A DNA stretch of 21,208 nucleotides from an uncultured Eubacteriales bacterium. Lineage in GTDB: Bacteria; Bacillota; Clostridia; Oscillospirales; CAG-272. The notes below the pieces were generated by a model. The model made no database searches, was not told the DNA's origin, and worked only from the letters and a program-made list of their open reading frames with translations. The translations under genes were made by a program, and so were the position numbers. Below, piece by piece: positions 14,667-21,208 of the stretch; the first letter of the stretch is position 1, and every line of letters starts with the position of its first letter. The stretch is from NCBI GenBank assembly GCA_900550625.1, contig URSW01000008.1, positions 1-21,208 on the forward strand, written 5' to 3'.

Positions 14667-15851
14667 ATGATAGTTACAAGACCGCCGCTTGGGTGGAACA
14701 CATGGAATACCTTCGGTGCAAACATAAGCGAAGAGCTTATAATGCAGTCTGCGGACGCAATGGTCAGGGAGGGACTTCTTGACGCCGGTTATGAATATGT
14801 CGTGATCGACGATATCTGGGCGCTCAAGGAAAGAGACAAAGCCGGACGGCTTGTTCCGGATCCCGAAAAATTCCCGCACGGAATGAAGTATCTTTCGGAT
14901 TACATCCATTCAAAGGGACTGAAGTTCGGTATGTATTCGAGCGCCGGTTATCAGACCTGCGCCGGTTATCCCGCTTCTTTTGAATATGAGTGGACAGACG
15001 CCGCTTCGTTTGCCGAGTGGGGCGTTGATTACCTCAAATACGACTACTGCTACCATCCGACGAACGTTCGTCCGGACATTCTGTACAAGCGAATGGCGCT
15101 TGCGCTTGCGAATTCCGGACGCGATATCGTGTTCTCCGCCTGCTCATGGGGAGTCGATAATACCCGTCAGTGGATAAAGGAAACGGGCGCTCACCTGTGG
15201 CGATCTACCGGCGATATTTACGACGGCTGGCCGAACATCAAAATGCTTGCACACAAGGAAATGCAGGAGATGGAGTATAACGGCTGCGGCTGCTTCAACG
15301 ACATGGATATGCTCGTCGTCGGAATGAACGGCAGCGGCAATGTCGGTGTCGGCGGATGCACATTCGAGGAATATAAGACGCACTTCTCGTTTTGGGCGTT
15401 CATGGGCTCGCCTCTGATGATCGGCTGCGATATACGAAACATGACCGACGAGACGAAGAAGATCCTGACAAACAAGGAAGTGCTCCGCGTAGATCAGGAT
15501 GCGGCTTACCGTCAGCCGTTCTTCCTCAATTCCATGCCTTATGAGCCGAACAAGGATCGCGGCCCCGGCGAGGCTTTCTGGAGCTACTATCCCATCGAAA
15601 GCCCCATAATGGCACGTTTTCTCGACGACGGCGAGATCGCGCTCGGATTCTTCAATTTCTCCGACGACAAACGGACCGGATGGTTCACGCTCGACAATCT
15701 CGGGCTGCCGATCACGGCAGGAAAAACGATCGAGGCGACCGACCTGTGGACAGGCGATGTATGGCGTCCCGAAGGCGGCGTATTCAAGTTTGATTGGCTT
15801 GAGGGTCACTCCTGCCAGATCTTCAGAGCGAAAATCGTTGACATGAAATAA
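14667..15851 (+). CDS. GH27 alpha-galactosidase, intracellular
   Basis: The 394-residue enzyme belongs to glycoside hydrolase family 27, retaining alpha-galactosidases (some members act on alpha-N-acetylgalactosamine). The start at 14667 has an AGGAGA site, and the protein begins directly with the family motif PPLGWNTWN (6-14). The catalytic nucleophile is Asp126 in YLKYDYC, and the acid/base is Asp183 in RSTGDIYDGW, by comparison with human GLA Asp170 and Asp231. The (beta/alpha)8 barrel is followed by an antiparallel beta domain (about 310-394). There is no signal peptide, so the substrate must be imported first. No sugar transporter or regulator is next to it. The near-consensus promoter suggests high expression. 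Confidence 0.95.
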   Translation: MIVTRPPLGWNTWNTFGANISEELIMQSADAMVREGLLDAGYEYVVIDDIWALKERDKAGRLVPDPEKFPHGMKYLSDYIHSKGLKFGMYSSAGYQTCAGYPASFEYEWTDAASFAEWGVDYLKYDYCYHPTNVRPDILYKRMALALANSGRDIVFSACSWGVDNTRQWIKETGAHLWRSTGDIYDGWPNIKMLAHKEMQEMEYNGCGCFNDMDMLVVGMNGSGNVGVGGCTFEEYKTHFSFWAFMGSPLMIGCDIRNMTDETKKILTNKEVLRVDQDAAYRQPFFLNSMPYEPNKDRGPGEAFWSYYPIESPIMARFLDDGEIALGFFNFSDDKRTGWFTLDNLGLPITAGKTIEATDLWTGDVWRPEGGVFKFDWLEGHSCQIFRAKIVDMK

Positions 15852-15858
15852 TAAAGCA

Positions 15859-15890
15859 GAAATCGGTACAGCTTCGGCTGTACCGATTTC
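15859..15890 (+). terminator. Terminator hairpin between converging genes
   Basis: A perfect 14-pair stem with a TTCG tetraloop starts 7 bp after the alpha-galactosidase stop. On the plus strand it is followed by TTATT, and on the minus strand by TGCTTTATTATTT. It can therefore serve both this gene and the converging LURP-one-like gene, though both U-tracts are interrupted. Confidence 0.82.
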
Positions 15891-15930
15891 TTATTCCGTA
15901 TCGGGGCGGACAGCGCGTTCTTGCCCGTTC

Positions 15931-16404
15931 TTATCCGTTCGACGAACATTTTTCCGCATCGATCGCAAGCGTCAGCATCAAAGCGCAAAGCGCGTCGGAA
16001 GCATTGTTTACATCGATGACGTATGTATCCGTAAGGTGAAAGAGCTCCTTCGAAACCGTCGCAACAGTATCGCCCGACGAAGATGTTACGGTGTAATCCC
16101 ACCCGAACACATCTCCGTTTACCGTCCAGCCGCGGCAATCGATATCGTACACATTGCGAAAAAGCGTAAATCTTTTCTTCACGCTGCCGATATACCCGTC
16201 CCCGAGATAAAGCTCGAACTTAGGAAAAAGTGTTAATACCTTTTCCTTGACCGTACCGAGCTCACTGCCGTCCGATGCGAATATTTTAAGGCAATGCCCC
16301 CACGAAAGCTGACCTTCCACCGTAAAGACGGTATTTCCCGCCTCGTCGTAAATATCGTAGCTGTCAAACCATGAAAACAGCCGCTGCTTGAAAATCAGTC
16401 TCAC
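15931..16404 (-). CDS. LURP-one-related (YxjI-like) protein
   Basis: The 157-residue protein fits the LURP-one-related/scramblase-like family (LOR, bacterial YxjI). It begins with the typical MRLIFKQRLFSWFDSYDIYDE and continues as a series of short beta-strands with Gly/Asp turns (GNTVFTVEG, GSELGTVKEK, GDTVATVSKE), the twelve-stranded barrel fold of this family. The biochemical role of bacterial members is not established. The start is GTG, because an in-frame stop lies just upstream; an AAAGGA site sits about 13 bases before it. A nine-codon upstream frame ends across the GTG. It follows dnaB by 53 bp with no clear promoter, so it is probably co-transcribed. Confidence 0.85.
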   Translation of the reverse strand: MRLIFKQRLFSWFDSYDIYDEAGNTVFTVEGQLSWGHCLKIFASDGSELGTVKEKVLTLFPKFELYLGDGYIGSVKKRFTLFRNVYDIDCRGWTVNGDVFGWDYTVTSSSGDTVATVSKELFHLTDTYVIDVNNASDALCALMLTLAIDAEKCSSNG

Positions 16405-16457
16405 CCTTCGGGCACCGTCCTTTCATGCATTTTTCTCACGCGGTTCGAGGCAGTCCG

Positions 16458-17783
16458 TTATTCCTGCCTGTTTTCTTCGTACCCCCGAAACTTCGTATAC
16501 TTTCCGTACCAGCCGAGCTTTACCCTGCCGACCGAGCCGTGACGGTTCTTTGCGATGATGACCTCGGCTTCGCTGACCGGATTGTCCATATCATAGTAAT
16601 CACTACGGTAAAGAAGCATAACGCTGTCCGCGTCCTGCTCGATAGCACCGGAGTCGCGCAGATCGGAAAGCTGCGGACGCTTGTCATCGCGCTTTTCCGG
16701 ACCTCGGGAAAGCTGTGCGCAACAGATCACCGGCACGCCGAATTCCTTTGCCATAAGCTTGAGGCTGCGCGAAATGTCCGCGACCTCGTTCACGCGGTTA
16801 TCCGTCTTTTTCTCGCTCTGCATAAGCTGGAGATAGTCGATCACGATAAGTCCGAGATTCTTCACACGCCTGAGTTTTGCCTTCATTCCGGACACCGTGA
16901 TTCCCGTGGTATCGTCGATGAGAATATCCGTCTCCGCCATTGCGGAAGCGGCGTTTGCGATCTTCGACCATTCCTCCTCGTCGAGCTCACCGGAGCGCAG
17001 ATGGTAGCTGTCAACCATTCCTTCGCTCGAAAGAAGTCGCGTGACAAGCTGCTCTGCCGACATCTCGAGAGAGAAAACGCATACCGCCTTCTTCGTCCGC
17101 TTTGCCGCCGTCACCGCTATATTCATCGCAAAAGCGGTCTTTCCCATACCGGGACGCGCGCCGACGAGAACGAGATCCGCGCTGCCGAGTCCGACAAGGA
17201 CCTTATCAAGATCCGAAAATCCCGTCGGCATTCCCTTGACCTCTTCGGGATTCGTTTTAAGCTTATTCAGACGCTCATACGAAAGAAGAAGCGCATCCTT
17301 TATATGTATGAAGTTTTTGTTTTCGTGACCTTCCGCGACGGAGTATATCTTCTTTTCCGCAAGCTCCACGAGATTTTCGACGTCGTCCTGCTCGCCGTAT
17401 GCCGCCTCGCTTATTTCATCGCACGCGGTGATCAGCGATCGCAGGATCGATTTGTCGCGCACGATCTTCGCGTAATCGAGAGCGTTCGCCGCGCTCGGCA
17501 CGGTCTCGGCTATCAGCCTGATGTACTCTTTTCCGCCTGATTCATCGTAAACGCCCGCCTTCACAAGCTCATCGATCAGCGTAACAAGGTCGATCATCCG
17601 GCTTTTGAGGTACATCCCCTGCATCGCACGGTATATCTCGACGTGCTCCGGCATGTAGAAGTCCTCAGCCGAAATTATACCGGCAAAGGAATCCATGATC
17701 TCCGGCTTTATGAGCACGGCACCGAGAACAGACTGTTCCGCATCTGCCGAAAACGGAAGATTCCTTATAAGTTCGCCGCTCAT
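16458..17783 (-). CDS. dnaB: Replicative DNA helicase DnaB
   Basis: The 441-residue protein is the hexameric 5'-to-3' helicase of the replication fork (DnaC in Bacillus subtilis naming). The N-terminal helical domain (about 8-110) and linker (about 150-180) precede the RecA-like motor. The motor has Walker A GARPGMGKT at 208-216, catalytic Glu240 in SLEMS, Walker B LIVIDYLQLM at 312-321, and the DLRDSGAIEQDAD segment at 374-386. No intein is present, although DnaB is a frequent intein host. The ATG overlaps the rplI stop in an ATGA, so the two are translationally coupled. Confidence 0.98.
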   Translation of the reverse strand: MSGELIRNLPFSADAEQSVLGAVLIKPEIMDSFAGIISAEDFYMPEHVEIYRAMQGMYLKSRMIDLVTLIDELVKAGVYDESGGKEYIRLIAETVPSAANALDYAKIVRDKSILRSLITACDEISEAAYGEQDDVENLVELAEKKIYSVAEGHENKNFIHIKDALLLSYERLNKLKTNPEEVKGMPTGFSDLDKVLVGLGSADLVLVGARPGMGKTAFAMNIAVTAAKRTKKAVCVFSLEMSAEQLVTRLLSSEGMVDSYHLRSGELDEEEWSKIANAASAMAETDILIDDTTGITVSGMKAKLRRVKNLGLIVIDYLQLMQSEKKTDNRVNEVADISRSLKLMAKEFGVPVICCAQLSRGPEKRDDKRPQLSDLRDSGAIEQDADSVMLLYRSDYYDMDNPVSEAEVIIAKNRHGSVGRVKLGWYGKYTKFRGYEENRQE

Positions 17784-18226
17784 TTCTCAGTCACGACAAG
17801 GTTTATTTTTCCGACGATCTCGGGATAAAGCTTGACATCGACGGTGTATGAGCCGAACGCCTTGATCGGGCCGTCAAGCTGTATCTTGCGGCGATCCACC
17901 TCGATGCCGCACTGCTTTTTCAACTCGTCGGCGATCTCCGAAGAGGTGACGGAGCCGTAAAGTCTGCCGTCCGCGCCCGCCTGTGCGCCGATCTTCACAA
18001 CGGCGCCCTCAAGCTTTGCCGCCGTATCCTTTGCCGCGGCGCGCTCGGTCTCGATCTTGTGAAGTCTCGCGTCCTCGCGTCCCTGAGCCTCGTTCATCGC
18101 CTTCTTATCGGCTACGACCGCAAGCTTTTTCGGAAAGAGAAAATTGCGTGCGTATCCGTCGGATACGTTTACTATCTGATCCTTTTTACCCTGTCCCTTA
18201 ACATCCTGTAAAAGAAGTACTTTCAT
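17780..18226 (-). CDS. rplI: 50S ribosomal protein L9
   Basis: The 148-residue protein has the full L9 plan. The RNA-binding N-domain (1-50) carries the signature GQGKKDQIVNVSDGYARNFLFP, followed by a long connecting helix (about 42-75) and the C-terminal domain ending KINLVVTEK. L9 binds 23S rRNA near the L1 stalk and helps maintain reading frame. A GGAGG site lies eight bases before the ATG. Lying between gdpP and dnaB is the standard Firmicutes arrangement. Confidence 0.98.
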   Translation of the reverse strand: MKVLLLQDVKGQGKKDQIVNVSDGYARNFLFPKKLAVVADKKAMNEAQGREDARLHKIETERAAAKDTAAKLEGAVVKIGAQAGADGRLYGSVTSSEIADELKKQCGIEVDRRKIQLDGPIKAFGSYTVDVKLYPEIVGKINLVVTEK

Positions 18227-18252
18227 TTTTTAATCCTCCGCCATCCGGCGCT

Positions 18253-20301
18253 TTATTTTTTTGTCTGTCCGCTGTTTTCAACGGGAAGTGCGCCCTCGTC
18301 AAGATATGCGTCGATCGCACCCTTGAGCATTTCGAGCGCCTGCTGTACCGATTTTGCCTCTACCTGCGCGCCCGCCGCGTCGTAATGCCCGCCGCCTCGC
18401 AGCTGTTCGAGAATAAGCTGCACGTTTATATCCCCGGTGCTTCGCGCAGAGATATGAACGACCTCGCCGATCCGTATCAGCGCAAACGAAGCCCTCACTC
18501 CGTCTACGGAAAGAAGCTTATCCGCAGATTTCGCCGCCGCTACGCGGTCGGCGTTTTCGCCTTCGCCGTCTCCGAGCGCGATAGCTATCACGCTGCGGTA
18601 AATAACGACGTTTGTGCGGAATTTCGCCTCGCGGATATAATCCTCAAGCGGCGTTTTGAAGAACCTGAGCGCCTCCGTCGGATTCGCACCGCGGTCGCGC
18701 AGATAAAGCGCAGCCGAGAATGTGCGCACTCCCGTATTTACCGTAAACTGCTTGGTGTCGAGGATAATTCCCGCAAGCATCATCTTCGCCTCGCGCTGCA
18801 TATTGAGCCCCGCGGGAAGCACCTGTTCGAGCATCTCCGCGACAAGCTCACACGCTGCGGAAGCCGAAGGCTCGATATACGCGATCTTCGGTTCGCGTTC
18901 GAATTCCGCCGTCTTTCTGTGGTGGTCGATTATAACCGTATCCGTACAGCTTTTGGCAAGCTCCGGAGATTCGAAAAGCGCGGCATTGTTTACATCGACA
19001 ATAATTAGAAGGGTCTGCGTGGTAACGAGATCGAGCGCGCTGGCGCTGTCAACGAATACGCCGCGATACTCAGGCAGTGAAGCAAACTCTTCCCTGCACT
19101 CGTCGAGGCTCGGATCACCGAAATCGGTCACGATATTCACGGGAACCTCCGCAAACATCGCAAGCCGGCACACGCCGACACACGCGCCGAACGCATCGAA
19201 ATCGGCAAACTTGTGACCCATTATTATCACGTTCGATGCGCGCGACATATACATGAGAAGCTCGCTCGATATAACTCGCGCGCGCACCTTGGTCCGGCGC
19301 TGTACCGTTTTCGTCCGTCCGCCGTAATACTCCGTCGCCGCCTCGCCGCGGACGACGACCTGATCTCCTCCGCGCTGAAGAGCCGTTTCAAGTGCGTTCG
19401 CCGCCGCTCGCTCACGCTCGGCAAAGCTTCCCGAAATATTCGATATGCCCATCGACACCGTGATCGGGACGGCGCCGCCGCCGACATGAATATCCCTCAC
19501 GCGGTCGAGTATGTCGAACTTTTTCGCAATGCATTCGTCAAGCTGCTCCGCGGTGAATATCATAAGATACTTGTCGCGCTCATATTCCTTGAGAATGCCG
19601 CCGCATGCCTGCGCCCATTGGGACAGGATCGACGCTACCTGAGACGAGCACTCGCGGAATCTGTCCTGCTCGTACTGCCGTATCTCCTCGAGGTTATCTA
19701 CAATTATATGTGCGACCGCAAGTTCATTTTTGGCAACTGACTTATATAGCTCCGTAAGCTCGGTCGTGTCCGTCATCGTGAATATGCAGAACGTCTTTTC
19801 GTTGACGCGCACACGCATGCCGCGCACGCGCATTGTCCGTCCCGCAACGCTTACATTAAGTCCGTTCTCGCTCTCGTCCTGAAGCACCTCGCCCATCGCA
19901 ACTCCGAGGAGCTTGTCAAAGCGCACTCCGAATACGCTCTGACTGTCTTCGGCAAGTGTCAAAGACGCTTTGTTGTGCCATATGACCTTGGCATCCTTCT
20001 CATCGCATATGATCACGGGGGAATTCATATTCTGCACGGTATCGCGCAGTACTCCGCCGAGCACCGACATAATGACGTTGCTGCCCGCGGATTTTGTCCG
20101 TATCTTTTTCAGAATGATGAGCACCGACGCGCACACGGCGATATAAATAGCCGAGAAAAACAAGGAAAGCCAAAGGGGATCGTACGATGTAAAGCGGACG
20201 CACATCCCCGCAAGAAGCATAAACACCACGGCAAGAGCCGCAAGCACGGATATACCGAAGGTGCGCGAACCGTATACGGTGTCTTCCGTATTTTTTTTCA
20301 T
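18253..20301 (-). CDS. gdpP: Cyclic-di-AMP phosphodiesterase GdpP (YybT family)
   Basis: The 682-residue membrane protein hydrolyses cyclic di-AMP to pApA and so affects cell-wall, potassium and stress control. It has two N-terminal helices (about 17-36 and 42-65), a PAS-like domain (about 85-180), a degenerate GGDEF domain (about 195-325), and a DHH-DHHA1 phosphatase unit (about 355-660). The predicted Mn ligands are present: His363, Asp367 and Asp369 in GHKFADFDAFGA, Asp436 in IIVDVNN, His460 in IIDHHRK, and Asp515 in GIILDTKQ. The RGGGHYDAAGA substrate loop is at 635-645. An AAGGAG site precedes the ATG. It follows yybS by 23 bp and precedes rplI by 26 bp, the conserved order. Confidence 0.97.
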   Translation of the reverse strand: MKKNTEDTVYGSRTFGISVLAALAVVFMLLAGMCVRFTSYDPLWLSLFFSAIYIAVCASVLIILKKIRTKSAGSNVIMSVLGGVLRDTVQNMNSPVIICDEKDAKVIWHNKASLTLAEDSQSVFGVRFDKLLGVAMGEVLQDESENGLNVSVAGRTMRVRGMRVRVNEKTFCIFTMTDTTELTELYKSVAKNELAVAHIIVDNLEEIRQYEQDRFRECSSQVASILSQWAQACGGILKEYERDKYLMIFTAEQLDECIAKKFDILDRVRDIHVGGGAVPITVSMGISNISGSFAERERAAANALETALQRGGDQVVVRGEAATEYYGGRTKTVQRRTKVRARVISSELLMYMSRASNVIIMGHKFADFDAFGACVGVCRLAMFAEVPVNIVTDFGDPSLDECREEFASLPEYRGVFVDSASALDLVTTQTLLIIVDVNNAALFESPELAKSCTDTVIIDHHRKTAEFEREPKIAYIEPSASAACELVAEMLEQVLPAGLNMQREAKMMLAGIILDTKQFTVNTGVRTFSAALYLRDRGANPTEALRFFKTPLEDYIREAKFRTNVVIYRSVIAIALGDGEGENADRVAAAKSADKLLSVDGVRASFALIRIGEVVHISARSTGDINVQLILEQLRGGGHYDAAGAQVEAKSVQQALEMLKGAIDAYLDEGALPVENSGQTKK

Positions 20302-20324
20302 AAGTACTCCTTTTGAGGCTGTGC

Positions 20325-21208
20325 CTACTGATTATTCGTCTTTGATTTTACAAAATCGGATATGACCGCTGCAACTCCGGATGCCGCAAACGCATACACC
20401 GCCACCGCCGGCACTATAAGAGAAATAAGTATGCATATAACGAGAATTACAGCGCGGTGTATACCGCCGGAGCGTCCGGACGTGCTCCAGAGTCTGCCGA
20501 ATCCGACGACGATAAGCGCGGGGCAGAGTGCCGTGCCGAGATTCTGCGAAACATATCCGACCACAGTTCCTCCCGCCGCAAGCGAAAGCGCGAAGGATAT
20601 CACCGCGAGGATCGCATACGAAAACGGAAGAACGATATTCCTCGGAGAAGGATAGACCTCTGAAGGGCATGAGAAAACCTTTATTACGAGGCGCGATAAA
20701 AGCGACGTGACATACCCGAGTATCTCTATTGCGACCGCCGCGATCCCGGGAAGAACGAGCAGCATCGACGACGCATATTTTTCCGCCGAAACGGATTCGA
20801 GAAGTGCCGACACGGTACCCGTCGTATCATTTTTGGCAAGTGCCGCAAATGTTTCCGAAACATATTCGGTGAAGCGGTCGGCGAAAACCGCCGTTCCGTT
20901 TGAAATTCCGCTGTAGTAAACGGTGCAGCAGATGCAGTATGCCGCAGCGGCGATCACCGCATACGAGATCACGACCGAAAGGACGTGCGAAAGCGCGCTG
21001 TGGTGAGTGCGCATAACAAGCCCGAGCACGATGCCCGAGAGGACAAGCGCGGCAAGTATCACGCCGGCGGGAACGCTTTTCCAAATAAGCATGGCTGCGG
21101 CGATTCCGGGAAGCGGCACGGCGAAGCAAAGCGGATTTCTCCACGATGCGACAAGCACGCCCGTCATCGCCGTTACCGCGGCAAGCGAAACAAATCCGAG
21201 ATACGGAA
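20325..21208 (-). CDS. yybS: YybS family membrane protein (DUF2232), 5' end outside the window
   Basis: At least 294 codons are visible. An ATG at 21167 would give 280 residues, but the frame stays open upstream to the window edge with hydrophobic, family-like residues (YLGFVSLAAVTA). The true start is therefore probably beyond 21208. The protein is very hydrophobic, with about six to eight helices, and the position directly before gdpP matches yybS of Bacillus and Clostridia. Its function is unknown. It is sometimes thought to work with GdpP because the genes are neighbours, which is association only. The C-terminus ends in a short basic tail (SDFVKSKTNNQ). Confidence 0.85.
   Translation of the reverse strand, partial: PYLGFVSLAAVTAMTGVLVASWRNPLCFAVPLPGIAAAMLIWKSVPAGVILAALVLSGIVLGLVMRTHHSALSHVLSVVISYAVIAAAAYCICCTVYYSGISNGTAVFADRFTEYVSETFAALAKNDTTGTVSALLESVSAEKYASSMLLVLPGIAAVAIEILGYVTSLLSRLVIKVFSCPSEVYPSPRNIVLPFSYAILAVISFALSLAAGGTVVGYVSQNLGTALCPALIVVGFGRLWSTSGRSGGIHRAVILVICILISLIVPAVAVYAFAASGVAAVISDFVKSKTNNQ

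Noticed and set aside
16425..17540. 371-codon plus-strand frame opposite dnaB
   Set aside because: It mirrors the dnaB coding sequence; the protein is rich in His, Arg and Leu and matches nothing I recognise.
16458..17783. Possible intein in DnaB
   Set aside because: The motor motifs run without interruption and the length of 441 residues is normal.

Overview
The window (about 55-58% G+C by eye) looks like chromosomal DNA of an uncultured anaerobic Firmicute, most likely class Clostridia. Three things point there: a complete V/A-type ATPase operon in the gene order of the Enterococcus hirae Na+ pump, the Gram-positive order yybS-gdpP-rplI-dnaB, and strong AAGGAGG-type ribosome sites with near-consensus sigma-A promoters. 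Apart from two plus-strand genes in the middle, every gene is on the minus strand. There are no rRNA or tRNA genes, insertion sequences, prophage genes or CRISPR arrays.

Right to left, in the direction of most transcription: (1) 21208-16458 is a DNA-replication and signalling block. It holds the 5'-truncated membrane protein YybS, the cyclic-di-AMP phosphodiesterase GdpP, ribosomal protein L9 and the replicative helicase DnaB. A LURP-one/YxjI-like protein (16404-15931) follows. (2) 15851-14053 is a plus-strand island with a CYTH-domain protein and a GH27 alpha-galactosidase. It ends at a hairpin that can serve the converging transcripts. (3) 13847-12110 holds a TPR/zinc-ribbon protein overlapping a DUF4037 nucleotidyltransferase-like protein. 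Its promoter lies back to back with that of the CYTH gene. (4) 11969-10713 is acetate kinase, with its own promoter and a strong terminator. It carries a 17-residue net insertion beside the active-site histidine motif. (5) 10284-1394 is the nine-gene V-type ATPase operon (peripheral stalk G, I, K, E, C, F, A, B, D), followed by an M29 aminopeptidase (1263-37).

The proteolipid K subunit keeps all five residues of the E. hirae Na+ site, so the ATPase probably moves Na+. With acetate kinase it suggests a fermenter that makes ATP at substrate level and couples it to a sodium gradient. Hairpins lie between several operon genes, notably just after K, the subunit needed in about ten copies, and between the ribosome site and start codon of E. 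The most unusual items are the acetate kinase insertion, the DUF4037/TPR/CYTH divergent locus and the structured K-E junction.
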